DNA from: Methanomassiliicoccaceae archaeon
GTDB taxonomy: Archaea > Thermoplasmatota > Thermoplasmata > Methanomassiliicoccales > Methanomethylophilaceae
Direction of reading: 5' to 3'
Assembly: GCA_009780795.1 (NCBI GenBank)
Contig: WQZJ01000033.1
Location: forward strand, 1 to 11,073
Length of the DNA: 11,073 nucleotides
Shown here: piece after piece, positions 1 to 7,340 of the stretch
Position numbering within the stretch: position 1 is the stretch's first letter
How the letters are laid out: each line of letters begins with the position of its first letter
The notes under the pieces: model-generated
The model's database searches: none
Seen by the model: the letters and a program-made list of their open reading frames with translations, nothing else
Told to the model about the DNA's origin: nothing
Translations under genes and position numbers: made by a program

Positions 1-290
1 TTGTATAAATCAACGCCAATCGCTCTTTTCACTTTCTCACGAAGGTCACTCTCATCCTTACCCACCGGCACAACCACGGGCTGAATGGAATCCATTACCC
101 GCTGTTTTATCTGCGGCGAAAGCAGCTGAAGGTCCTTCGAATCCACTGCAAGTATACCCACCGTTTCGGTGGCCATCGCTTCCAGCATCTTCTTCTCGTA
201 CGTCTCCGGCGTTGTTACGAATACTCTACGCAACCCCGCCAGTCTGAACCCGAGAACGAATTCCTCTCTTCCGATAACTGCTATCTCCAT
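1..290 (-). CDS. ahaF: A-type ATP synthase subunit F (3' end cut by window edge)
   Basis: Small central-stalk subunit of the archaeal A1AO ATP synthase; it sits with subunit D in the rotor on the cytoplasmic side and regulates catalysis. The visible 96 residues begin MEIAVIGREEFVLGFRLAG, the typical Rossmann-like subunit F start, and end KVKRAIGVDLY, which is where family members usually stop, so only a residue or two and the stop codon are missing. The ATG at 290 shares its A with the TGA of subunit C, and a GGTGA Shine-Dalgarno sequence lies 4 nt upstream inside that gene, so translation is probably coupled. It is the last visible gene of the operon; subunits A, B and D are expected beyond the left edge. 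Identification is by motif and context. Confidence 0.93.
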   Translation of the reverse strand, partial: MEIAVIGREEFVLGFRLAGLRRVFVTTPETYEKKMLEAMATETVGILAVDSKDLQLLSPQIKQRVMDSIQPVVVPVGKDESDLREKVKRAIGVDLY

Positions 291-1348
291 CAGATCACCA
301 GTAGTCCTTTGATCGTTTCCTTGTCAATGCCGCTCTCCAATCCTCTCGCTATCGTCCTGATGTTCTCAACTTCAATTTGCTTGTGTATCATGAAGTCGAG
401 TATCGGGATCACCGACAGCGGGTAAAGACTGGCGAGCTTGTTTGCCTGCCTTATATGATATCTCTTCATACCGGCCACGAGATCTTTGAGCGATCCGGTT
501 TCCGCGTCCAGCGCTTCTTTGATGTCTTCGTAGAAATCGAGTTGCGCCAAATCATTCGCCGCCGCCGCTATACAGTCGGCGTTGGCAAGCTGTGTGGCCA
601 GCTTTTTGTCTATTTGCTTGCCGTCGGGGATGATGAACTTCATGACATCGTCCCCTCTTATGCCTTCCCTCTTCAGTACGAGGATCGTCTCAAGGTTGAT
701 CGTATCTATCTCTCTCCTGACGAAGTCCTGGAACAGGCGCTTCGGTCTAGATGACGGGTCCGTCGTCGCAAGGAGCCTTCTGTAATACAATTTGTCAAGA
801 TAGTCCTCAATGTCACGCAGGTGACCGTCCGCGTTGTATGCGTTGATCACCTCCGGAGGTATCTCGAGGTGCTTCATTCTCTCGAACTCAGCTATTATAT
901 CCTTGTTCGTCTCCATCGAGAGCAGCTTGTCCAGCATTGATGTGTCAAGCCTCCCCGCGGGGACGAGGTCCTCCTTTATCGACTCTGTGTCCACGCCGTA
1001 TGTCTTTCCGCGAAGTATTACCTTGAGGTTCCACATATCCCATTTTGTGAGATACGCGGACATCATCTCCCGCAGCTCCCCCTGTGTGGAGTGCAGTATG
1101 CCGCTGAATATGCCCGCCATGTTGCGGTACGTCGCATGCTCGATAAGATCGATGCCCTCGATCCTTCCGGCAAGCTCCGCCATCTCCTTCTGATATCCCG
1201 ACTCACTGATGAATCTGGATATCTCCGGCAAGCTCATCATAAGCATCTTCGCGTAGTCGTCGCCTTTGAGCAGCGAAGCCTTCTTCGCTTTCACCTTGGC
1301 TACGGCGTATGCGTAGTTACCCTTCTTTCCGCCTTTGCGCCCGAGCAT
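290..1348 (-). CDS. ahaC: A-type ATP synthase subunit C
   Basis: Subunit C (V-type subunit d / AC39 family) is the funnel-shaped cytoplasmic socket that joins the central stalk D-F to the proteolipid ring. The product of about 352 residues is normal for the family and almost wholly helical and soluble. Family features visible are NYAYAVAKVKAKKASLL near the N-terminus, followed by the repeated pattern of a helical bundle with WDMWNLKVILRGK around residue 105 and ETILVLKREGI in the second half. Two starts are possible: GTG at 1357, whose GTGA overlaps the subunit E stop, and ATG at 1348. I prefer 1348, because GGTGA lies 5 nt upstream of it and nothing comparable precedes the GTG. The stop overlaps the subunit F start. 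Confidence 0.93.
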   Translation of the reverse strand: MLGRKGGKKGNYAYAVAKVKAKKASLLKGDDYAKMLMMSLPEISRFISESGYQKEMAELAGRIEGIDLIEHATYRNMAGIFSGILHSTQGELREMMSAYLTKWDMWNLKVILRGKTYGVDTESIKEDLVPAGRLDTSMLDKLLSMETNKDIIAEFERMKHLEIPPEVINAYNADGHLRDIEDYLDKLYYRRLLATTDPSSRPKRLFQDFVRREIDTINLETILVLKREGIRGDDVMKFIIPDGKQIDKKLATQLANADCIAAAANDLAQLDFYEDIKEALDAETGSLKDLVAGMKRYHIRQANKLASLYPLSVIPILDFMIHKQIEVENIRTIARGLESGIDKETIKGLLVI

Positions 1349-1353
1349 GAACC

Positions 1354-1911
1354 TCACCCAAAGAGGATGTCGGACAAGCCCTTCATCTCACGGTCCCAAA
1401 CTGTCTGAAGTATCGTTCTGTACTGCATATCGACCTGCATCGTACCGTCCTTGCTCTCAAGGATCAGTCCGCCGGTGATATTGCCGACCTTCTCGAGATC
1501 GGAGACACCGATGTCCTCCGCCGTAAGCGACTCGCCCTTCGCGCAGTACGCCTTCGGGTCGTCGAACACCTTCTTGGCGGCCTCGACCATCAGTTTGTAC
1601 TGTTTCTTCTTGGTGTCCGCGGAAGCGGACTCCAGGGACGCGAGCGATTCTGCGAAGGCCTTCTCCAGTATCTCCCTCTTCTTCGAGAGAACGATCTTCT
1701 TGCTCTCCAGCTCTGCGCTGGACAGCATCTGGCGGCCGAGCTGCTCAACTACTTCTTTGAGCCTCTTGTCCTCTTTTGTCTTCATGTCGGATATCACTGC
1801 ATCCGCCTCGGCCATTATCTTGGCCACCTCGGCGTCCCTCTCGGCCTCGATAGCTCTGACGGTCGCTTTTGCGGAATCCGTGATGTCCTTCGTTACGTTG
1901 TCTAACGCCAT
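1354..1911 (-). CDS. ahaE: A-type ATP synthase subunit E
   Basis: Peripheral-stalk subunit that pairs with subunit H to form the stator linking the A1 head to subunit I. The 185 residues show the family layout: a long charged N-terminal coiled coil (about residues 10-95, rich in Ala, Glu, Lys and Asp) and a globular C-terminal domain with the conserved GGLILESKDGTMQVD stretch, followed by a helix containing RTILQTVW. An in-frame ATG at 2016 would add 35 residues, but these overlap the whole 3' end of subunit K in another frame and do not look like a coiled coil. The ATG at 1911 has AGAGG 8 nt upstream and lies about 20 nt after the subunit K stop, so it is preferred. The TGA overlaps the start region of subunit C. 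Confidence 0.92.
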   Translation of the reverse strand: MALDNVTKDITDSAKATVRAIEAERDAEVAKIMAEADAVISDMKTKEDKRLKEVVEQLGRQMLSSAELESKKIVLSKKREILEKAFAESLASLESASADTKKKQYKLMVEAAKKVFDDPKAYCAKGESLTAEDIGVSDLEKVGNITGGLILESKDGTMQVDMQYRTILQTVWDREMKGLSDILFG

Positions 1912-1931
1912 TGAAACGGCCTCTGTCCTGT

Positions 1932-2159
1932 TCAGCTCATCGTGAATAATATCATGAAAGCTATGACCAATCCGAAGATGACGATCGTTTCCGGCAACAC
2001 TATCAGAACGATACATTTACCGAACAGACTCATGTCCTCGGTGATCGCACCGACTGCGGCCGCGCCCACATCCTTCTCTCCAAGACCTGCGCCGATACCT
2101 GCAAGACCTACGGCCAAGCCGGCACCGATCGCTAGCAATCCAGTTCCTTCATCTACCAT
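1932..2159 (-). CDS. ahaK: A-type ATP synthase proteolipid subunit K
   Basis: Membrane rotor-ring subunit that carries the coupling ion. The 75 residues form a single hairpin: helix 1 is Gly/Ala-rich (about residues 8-40), a short polar loop with EDMSLFGK follows, and helix 2 (about 49-73) contains LPETIVIFG, in which Glu57 is the ion-carrying carboxylate. One hairpin per subunit is the small form, not the duplicated or triplicated versions seen in some methanogens. Translation could start at ATG 2165 (ATGA overlap with subunit I) or ATG 2159. GAGGT lies 6 nt before 2159 and directly against 2165, so I use 2159. No glutamine is visible in helix 1, which bears on ion choice (see findings). Confidence 0.93.
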   Translation of the reverse strand: MVDEGTGLLAIGAGLAVGLAGIGAGLGEKDVGAAAVGAITEDMSLFGKCIVLIVLPETIVIFGLVIAFMILFTMS

Positions 2160-2161
2160 TT

Positions 2162-4186
2162 TCATACCTCTGTTTCTACGATTTTTGTGTTTTTGCGTTT
2201 GATCTCGAGCGGCTCGTACTCTTTACCGCCGCCGACGAAGAACTTGGACATCATCTCCACGTACTGCAGCCTTAACGAATGCAGTCCCGCGGACAGGATG
2301 GCCAAGACCCAAATAACCAGGTGCAGGAACGAGAACAACAGCAATCCTACTATTATTCCCGCTATCCCTCCAAGCCCTGCGGCTATCATGGTTATGGATA
2401 TGTAGTTGAACGCCAGCGCCATTCCCGCCTTCGACATTCCGATGGCGGTCAGACGTGCGTACGAAAGTATGTTTCCGAACAGTCCCGGAACCTCCAGGAT
2501 AGCCTGTCCGCCCTCCTTCTTGATGGATATCGCGATGCCTGCCACCATCATGGCAGCGGCCGCCAATATGAACGGCAACATGTCCCCGAACGAGACGCCG
2601 GAGATCATTACCTCCGTCATCGACCAGGCGAACAGCACGAGACCGACGAACGTTATTATCCATCCGCCCTTCTCGAAGAAGGCCTCCTTCGTGCCGTGCT
2701 GCATCTTGGCGTTGAAGAACCCTATGACGTAGCCCAGCATGATGTGTATTATACCTATGTATATGCTGACCTTCAGCAGGAACGTCACGTCCTCCACCTT
2801 ACTTATGCCGTGCCCGTGGTTCGGGAATATGTTAACGAACCATTCAGGGAAGTGCAGTCCGAACAGCGACATCCACGTCTCGGCGTTGTCCGTCGCATAT
2901 CCTACGAAATGCATCCCGAACATCTCTCCATAGAAGAAGAATCCGAAGATGAACGTCCATATACCTCCGAAGAACAGTGCCATCGCGATCGCACGGAAGT
3001 CCTTGTTCTTCGCGGTCTTCAGACCATATGCGCCCAATATTATGAACGGTATCGCATATCCTATGTCACCGACCATGAATCCGAAGAACAGCGGGAAGAA
3101 TATGCTGAGTATCAATGTAGGGTCGATCTCCTGATATTTGGGAGATGAAAGAAGTTTGACCGGGTGCTCGAAATGCCTGGCGAACGGCCCGTTGTTCATC
3201 TTCGTGGGCGTCTCCTTGAACCTCGGCTCGGCGTGCTCGACATCATGAAGGCTCCTGGAACGGTCCTCCATGACCTCGACATAAATGTTATTGTCCATCC
3301 TCTCGTTCATGCCTGAGACCACGGCACCCGTTTTGCTTGTGGGGACCCATGCGTCTATCACGAACGAGTGGCTGCTGGTCGCTATGCGCAGCGGCATCGT
3401 TCCCTTCATCTCCTCGAACGAGAGCTCCTCGTCCAGCGCGATGATGTCGTCGCCGTGCTTCTCCTTGAGCGCTGCCAGCTCCTTGTCGGCTTCCTCCTTC
3501 TCAGCGGAGAGGGCCGCAACCTTGGAATTTATCCCCGCGACCGCGTCGCCCACCGGGCCGGTGCCCTCTGGGACGGAGATGTCGGTGTATTCGTAATCTG
3601 TGAGTATGCGGAGCGCTTCCTCCCTCTCCGAGGTCTTTACGAAAAGTGCTATCATCTTCTTGTCGGCGGATACGAATAGTTCCGAATCCGCAAGACCGGA
3701 GAGGGCCGCCGTCGGGTCCGCTTTGACGGATCCCACGAGCACAACTATCGATCTGTAACCTTTGTACAGGTCCAGGTCGACGGGTATGCTCGCTATCGCC
3801 GCATACACATCTCTCTTGGCGCTCTCTTCCGTGATCTTCTGGATGATACCGCTCCTTCTGTCGAGGACCTCGAAGACCTCCTTACCGATGGATTCGACGC
3901 GGTTCTGGGATATCTCGTTCCTGACGTCGGCGGAGGACATCGGTTCGTCCGACTCCTTGGTGACGTTTATGTCGAGTTCCTTCTCCACAGCCTTCAGGGA
4001 CAGCAGCCTCTCGGATGCCTTCTCGGAGTACGGGCGCGGTGCACCGATCGAGAAACCCTCGTCGGAACCGACCGTGTGGTCGATCAGATGGATCATCTTA
4101 AGCGAGTACAAAGCATCCGTCGCTTCATCGAGGCGCTGTTTGTTGCCAACGATCACGATCCTGCTCATCGGTTCAGGAAGTAACAT
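2162..4186 (-). CDS. ahaI: A-type ATP synthase subunit I (membrane stator, a-subunit)
   Basis: Subunit I forms the ion half-channels against the proteolipid ring and anchors the peripheral stalks. The 674 residues are normal for the family. Roughly residues 1-350 are a soluble cytoplasmic arm with a charged coiled coil (about 215-250). The C-terminal half contains a series of membrane helices beginning near ILSIFFPLFFGFMVGDIGYA. The essential stator arginine is visible as Arg578 in LSYARLTAIGMSKAGMA, equivalent to the catalytic Arg of V-type a-subunits. The start MLLPEPMSRIVIVG matches the MLRPE-type start of many archaeal homologues, and GAGAGG lies 7 nt upstream, so ATG 4186 is chosen over the inner ATG 4168. 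It therefore overlaps the 3' end of subunit H by 14 nt. Confidence 0.95.
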   Translation of the reverse strand: MLLPEPMSRIVIVGNKQRLDEATDALYSLKMIHLIDHTVGSDEGFSIGAPRPYSEKASERLLSLKAVEKELDINVTKESDEPMSSADVRNEISQNRVESIGKEVFEVLDRRSGIIQKITEESAKRDVYAAIASIPVDLDLYKGYRSIVVLVGSVKADPTAALSGLADSELFVSADKKMIALFVKTSEREEALRILTDYEYTDISVPEGTGPVGDAVAGINSKVAALSAEKEEADKELAALKEKHGDDIIALDEELSFEEMKGTMPLRIATSSHSFVIDAWVPTSKTGAVVSGMNERMDNNIYVEVMEDRSRSLHDVEHAEPRFKETPTKMNNGPFARHFEHPVKLLSSPKYQEIDPTLILSIFFPLFFGFMVGDIGYAIPFIILGAYGLKTAKNKDFRAIAMALFFGGIWTFIFGFFFYGEMFGMHFVGYATDNAETWMSLFGLHFPEWFVNIFPNHGHGISKVEDVTFLLKVSIYIGIIHIMLGYVIGFFNAKMQHGTKEAFFEKGGWIITFVGLVLFAWSMTEVMISGVSFGDMLPFILAAAAMMVAGIAISIKKEGGQAILEVPGLFGNILSYARLTAIGMSKAGMALAFNYISITMIAAGLGGIAGIIVGLLLFSFLHLVIWVLAILSAGLHSLRLQYVEMMSKFFVGGGKEYEPLEIKRKNTKIVETEV

Positions 4187-4505
4187 TGAGGGTCCTCTCG
4201 AATTCTTTATTCAGAAAATCTTTGACCTCGGACATCCTGCCCGCGGCCGACCTTTCAAGTTCATCCGCCTCTTCTGTGCCCGCGTTCAGCAGTTTGTCGC
4301 GTTCAGCGGTCAGCGAGTCCTTCTTTTTCGACACGGATGACTCCGACGCTTCGCGCGCCGCAGCCTCCGCAGCCTGTATCTTGCTTACCGAATCCCTGCG
4401 GGCGTTGGCGATCGCCGCCTTCTTTTCGGCCTCGGCCCCGTCGACCATCTCCGCCGCATCAGCTTCGGCCTTTTTTATCTCTTTAAGTATGTCAGCTCGG
4501 CTCAA
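4173..4505 (-). CDS. ahaH: A-type ATP synthase subunit H
   Basis: First gene of the ATP synthase operon, encoding the second peripheral-stalk subunit, which forms a right-handed coiled coil with subunit E. The 110-residue product is almost entirely charged coiled coil rich in Ala, Glu, Lys and Asp, with no membrane segment, as expected for subunit H. Sequence similarity is low-complexity, so the assignment relies partly on position directly upstream of subunit I. The start codon is TTG at 4505, supported by GGAGAG 6 nt upstream; no better ATG is available in frame. The 3' end overlaps the subunit I start by 14 nt, suggesting coupled translation. Confidence 0.88.
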   Translation of the reverse strand: MSRADILKEIKKAEADAAEMVDGAEAEKKAAIANARRDSVSKIQAAEAAAREASESSVSKKKDSLTAERDKLLNAGTEEADELERSAAGRMSEVKDFLNKEFERTLNVTS

Positions 4506-4521
4506 GTTAAACTCTCCGACC

Positions 4522-4540
4522 CTATTGGGGAACCCGATAG
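4522..4540. other. Inverted repeat in the ATP synthase leader
   Basis: CTATTGGG, a 3-nt GAA spacer, then CCCGATAG: arms of 8 bp with one non-Watson-Crick position. In the operon's leader RNA (minus strand) that position is a C-A mismatch; on the plus strand it would be a G-U pair. It lies between the predicted transcription start (about 4550) and the Shine-Dalgarno sequence of subunit H (4511-4517). It may be a leader hairpin, a protein-binding dyad, or chance. Confidence 0.35.
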
Positions 4541-4570
4541 CGCTGTTTCTACTTAAGCGTAATCGTCTCC

Positions 4571-4580
4571 TTTTTTATAG
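4571..4580 (-). promoter_or_regulatory. TATA box of the ATP synthase operon
   Basis: On the minus strand this reads CTATAAAAAA. The TATAAA core is centred at 4576.5, so a start 26-27 bp downstream would fall at about 4550, where the base is an A, leaving a leader of about 45 nt with a good Shine-Dalgarno sequence before the TTG of subunit H. This is the only convincing TATA element between the deaminase and the operon on this strand. Confidence 0.6.
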
Positions 4581-4716
4581 TTTAAGCGCCCGCTCATTTA
4601 AGGACCGTGAATGACGGAAAACGGTGCCGTGATGATGCACATCGACGGCCAGGTGAATATACTAATGATATTAATTATAAAAGCACTATTTGATGTCGAA
4701 TGGCGAATCACCGGTG

Positions 4717-5187
4717 TCACGCCGTATGCTCGAACTTCCTGACGATGACGTTGGTCTCCTCAAAGAGTCTATCGGACAGGTCGTCAAGATATTTGTCCGA
4801 ATAGACGACCTCCTTTATCCCGGCGTTGATCAGTATCTTGGCGCACATGGAGCATGGGAACGTTGTGGTGTATATCGTCGCGCCGTCTATGCTTATACCG
4901 AAATACGCCGCCTGGATGACCGCGTTCTGTTCCGCGTGGACGCCCCTGCACAACTCGTGCCTGGTGCCTGATGGTATCTTCTGCTGGTCACGTATGCAGC
5001 CGAGGTCCTCACAGTGCCTGGTGCCCTTGGGTGATCCGTTATACCCTGTAGTGAGCACCCGTTTGTCCTTGACGATGATCGCGCCCACCTGCCGCCGGAT
5101 GCAGGTGGATCTCCTCGATATGAGCTGCGCCATCTCCATGAAATACGTGTCATTGTCCGGCCTGGTCATGTCCATCCCGAGCGGCAT
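4717..5187 (-). CDS. Deoxycytidylate (dCMP) deaminase
   Basis: Zinc enzyme converting dCMP to dUMP for thymidylate synthesis, in the cytoplasm. The 156 residues show the family signature HAEQNAV (about residues 84-90; His zinc ligand and Glu proton shuttle) and FPCSMC (about 110-115; two Cys zinc ligands). The extra Cys/His sites of the dCMP deaminase/ComEB branch are also present (STC, HCEDLGC, RHELC), as is the substrate-loop motif TGYNGSP. Longer in-frame starts up to 5325 would run into the divergent signal peptidase gene and add no family sequence. ATG 5187 lies 3 nt after the start site expected from the TATA box at 5214-5219. ATGs at 5175 and 5169 are also possible; the last gives MTRPDNDTYFM, a common family N-terminus. 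Confidence 0.92.
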   Translation of the reverse strand: MPLGMDMTRPDNDTYFMEMAQLISRRSTCIRRQVGAIIVKDKRVLTTGYNGSPKGTRHCEDLGCIRDQQKIPSGTRHELCRGVHAEQNAVIQAAYFGISIDGATIYTTTFPCSMCAKILINAGIKEVVYSDKYLDDLSDRLFEETNVIVRKFEHTA

Positions 5188-5242
5188 GTCAGTATAAGCA
5201 ACTTCCGAACCTCTTTTAATCTGTGTTCGACTACAGTACCGT
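5188..5242. promoter_or_regulatory. Divergent promoter with one near-palindromic TATA box
   Basis: Only 55 bp separate the dCMP deaminase (minus) from the signal peptidase (plus). The single A/T block is at 5214-5220 (TTTTAAT on plus, ATTAAAA on minus). Its TTTTAA core is centred 26.5 bp before the GTG of the signal peptidase and 29.5 bp before the ATG of the deaminase, which fits leaderless or nearly leaderless transcripts in both directions. Neither gene has a well-placed Shine-Dalgarno sequence. Confidence 0.55.
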
Positions 5243-6004
5243 GTGAAAAAGGACACGCGCAACACCTTGATCGCGGTTGCTGCTGTAGCTGCGGTGTTCG
5301 TCACCGCATATACATGTGTCATCATATATTCCGGCTCATCCGTCCCGTTCTATACGATCGAATCGGGTAGCATGATGCACTCCGACCGATCGAAAATAGG
5401 TGTGATAGACACCGGCGACATGGTCATAATCAAGGACCCGTCCAAGGTGTGCGTTGTGACATACATAGAAGGTCACGAAACAGGATATGAGAAGTTCGGG
5501 GACCATGGGGATGTGATCATATACCATCATCCCGGTGGGAGGACGATCATACATCGTGCAATACTGCATCTGGAACTGAATTCTGATGGGAGCACGTGGA
5601 GCATAAGAGGCCTTGATGAGTATAGTGGCACCAAAACATATGGCGGTTCCGACGGTGCGTACACCGGGACGCTGACACTCTCCGGCTTCGGATATGATGA
5701 GAGTAAAAGCATCACTGTCAATTTGGATTCAGTGGCGTTCAAGGCCGCGGGAAGCGGCTACATAACGATGGGGGACCGCAACACAATGGATGATGGGGTG
5801 CTTGTGACCGATGATATGGTGATCGCTGTTGCGATGCATGAGATCCCTTGGCTCGGATGTATCAAACTGTTTCTGACAGGTACGAACACCGATAGTATAC
5901 CTACTAACAGCACATGGTCACTGATAATCGCGATCGCGTTGCCGATAATACTGCTGTTCACGGCGAACTTCCTTTATGAGAGAAGGAAACAACATAAGGA
6001 GTGA
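5243..6004 (+). CDS. Signal peptidase I (archaeal/Sec11-like)
   Basis: Membrane serine protease that removes signal peptides from Sec- and Tat-exported proteins on the outer face of the membrane. The 253 residues contain an N-terminal membrane helix (about 9-30), ESGSMMHS with catalytic Ser43, TIIHRAI with His104 (the archaeal/ER type uses His, not the bacterial Lys), GYITMGDRNTMDDG with Asp178 and Asp183/184, and a second membrane helix near the C-terminus (about 226-246) followed by a basic tail. The start is GTG 5243, with no Shine-Dalgarno sequence but a TATA core 26.5 bp upstream, so a leaderless message is likely. The His-to-Asp spacing is about 74 residues, longer than I expect for archaeal enzymes. 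The gene ends 33 bp from the convergent cdc6 stop. Confidence 0.92.
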   Translation: MKKDTRNTLIAVAAVAAVFVTAYTCVIIYSGSSVPFYTIESGSMMHSDRSKIGVIDTGDMVIIKDPSKVCVVTYIEGHETGYEKFGDHGDVIIYHHPGGRTIIHRAILHLELNSDGSTWSIRGLDEYSGTKTYGGSDGAYTGTLTLSGFGYDESKSITVNLDSVAFKAAGSGYITMGDRNTMDDGVLVTDDMVIAVAMHEIPWLGCIKLFLTGTNTDSIPTNSTWSLIIAIALPIILLFTANFLYERRKQHKE

Positions 6005-6007
6005 ACC

Positions 6008-6032
6008 CCCCCACCCCTCTGTTTCCTGTGGA
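6008..6032 (-). other. Origin recognition box (ORB), left copy
   Basis: Read on the minus strand it contains TCCA, a 2-bp spacer, GGAAA, then AGAGGGG, T and a G-run that continues to 6006. This is the layout of archaeal Orc1/Cdc6 origin recognition boxes: a short dyad plus a G-string. It is matched in 23 of 25 positions by an inverted copy at 7543-7567. It occupies nearly all of the intergenic space between the signal peptidase and cdc6 stop codons. The match to ORB consensus is from memory of the motif; a terminator role for the two convergent genes is an alternative. Confidence 0.7.
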
Positions 6033-6037
6033 ACCCG

Positions 6038-7270
6038 TCAGCAGGAGAGCGTTGTCTGTTTCGGAGGCCTGTAATTCTTCAGGAGCCTCATGCTCTCATC
6101 GTCCTCGAGCATCCTGCAGATCTCTTGAGGGATGCTCAGTTCTATCTCTTTGGTCCTTCCCGCCCTTCCGAATGATTTGACACGTGCATGAATTATACCC
6201 AGCATATCCAATTCAGATATCAGATCGGTAACTCTTCTCTGTGTCAGTACAGTGACATGAAGCACATCACATAACTCATTATATGTTGAGTATACATCTC
6301 CTGTCGTCATCGTCTTATTGTCATTCTTTGTGTTATGAATTATACTCATAAGAACGGTCTTCGATTGTTGTGTCAATGCTTTTACCGTTTCACTGACAAC
6401 ATCCAATTCTATCTTACTCTTAGCTGATTTCACATGAGCTTCCGCGACGGTTGCGTCACCATTCCTTTCCGCAATCTCGGCAGCGATCCTCAGAAGGCTC
6501 AACGCCCTTCTGGCGTCGCCCTGCTCCTGCGCCGACAGTGCCGCACATAATGAAATGACACCATCCTCCAACCCTCCGGGCTCGAAGGCAAGCTCTGCTC
6601 TGCTCCTCAAGATATCACCAAGCTGCTGTGCGCTGTATGGATAGAATATCTTCTTCTCCTCTCCTAATCTGCTTTTAACTCTCGGATCCAGGAATTCCAC
6701 GAACTTTGTGTTATTAGATATTCCGACAAGTGAGAGCTTCGATTGCTTAAGGTCCTCGTTTATTTTTGACAGATGATACAGAACATCATCACCGCTCTTG
6801 ACGACGAGACGGTCCACCTCATCCAGAACAATAACGAATACCTTATTCTGAACGTCTATGTAGTTCTTCGTTTCCGAATAGACCTTTTCAAGACTCCATC
6901 CTGTCGGTATCCTCTTCTCAAAATCAGTTATTATCTGATTCCCTATATTCTGTAGTATACCATATTGAGTGTCTACGATCTCACAGTTTATGTAAACATA
7001 TACGCAACGCTCCCCATCCGGATCCTCCTTCCTCAACTCATTACCTATAAAATTCATAACAGCGGTCTTTCCGGTCCCGGGCTGTCCGAATATTAAGATG
7101 TTAGATGGTTTATCACCCTCAAAAGCGGATGCGATTATCGTTGCGATCTCATCTATCTCACCGGAACGGTGCGGTAACGCTTCTGGAAGATATGATGTCT
7201 GAAGTATGCTCTTATTCTTGACGATCTTATTCCTTTTATCGATATGTTTCGCAAATATTGATCTTCCCAT
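6038..7270 (-). CDS. cdc6: Orc1/Cdc6 replication initiator, AAA+ ATPase
   Basis: Archaeal origin-binding protein that recognises ORB elements and loads the MCM helicase. The 410-residue product has an AAA+ domain with Walker A GQPGTGKT (about residues 62-69), Walker B VIVLDEVDR (147-154), sensor 1 GISNN (about 183-187), the arginine region DPRVKSRLGE, and sensor 2 GDARRAL (about 252-258). A C-terminal winged-helix domain (about 290-390) follows. GTG 7276 is possible, but AGGTG lies 5 nt before ATG 7270, so 7270 is used. The gene is visibly AT-richer than its neighbours (for example 21 G+C in 6901-6960). It lies between two inverted ORB-like elements, which supports an origin-proximal Orc1. 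Confidence 0.95.
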   Translation of the reverse strand: MGRSIFAKHIDKRNKIVKNKSILQTSYLPEALPHRSGEIDEIATIIASAFEGDKPSNILIFGQPGTGKTAVMNFIGNELRKEDPDGERCVYVYINCEIVDTQYGILQNIGNQIITDFEKRIPTGWSLEKVYSETKNYIDVQNKVFVIVLDEVDRLVVKSGDDVLYHLSKINEDLKQSKLSLVGISNNTKFVEFLDPRVKSRLGEEKKIFYPYSAQQLGDILRSRAELAFEPGGLEDGVISLCAALSAQEQGDARRALSLLRIAAEIAERNGDATVAEAHVKSAKSKIELDVVSETVKALTQQSKTVLMSIIHNTKNDNKTMTTGDVYSTYNELCDVLHVTVLTQRRVTDLISELDMLGIIHARVKSFGRAGRTKEIELSIPQEICRMLEDDESMRLLKNYRPPKQTTLSC

Positions 7271-7331
7271 ATACACACCTTCATCGGAAATTATGCATTT
7301 CAGTTCAGCTTCACATGGAAGTACGACCTAG

Positions 7332-7338
7332 TATTAAT
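7332..7338 (-). promoter_or_regulatory. Possible TATA box of cdc6
   Basis: The TATTAAT block (ATTAATA on the minus strand) is the best A/T element upstream of cdc6. It would place transcription start near 7308 and a leader of about 38 nt containing the AGGTG Shine-Dalgarno sequence. The assignment is tentative because the flanking bases are not distinctive. Confidence 0.35.
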
Positions 7339-7340
7339 CC

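Noticed and set aside
1911..2016. 35-residue N-terminal extension of ATP synthase subunit E
   Set aside because: It lies antiframe over the end of subunit K, does not resemble subunit E, and a start with a ribosome-binding site exists at 1911.
5187..5325. 46-residue N-terminal extension of the dCMP deaminase
   Set aside because: It overlaps the signal peptidase start on the other strand and precedes the family's normal N-terminus.
7309..7321. CTTC-ACATG-GAAG as a third origin recognition box
   Set aside because: It has a short dyad but no G-string on either side and only 4-bp arms.
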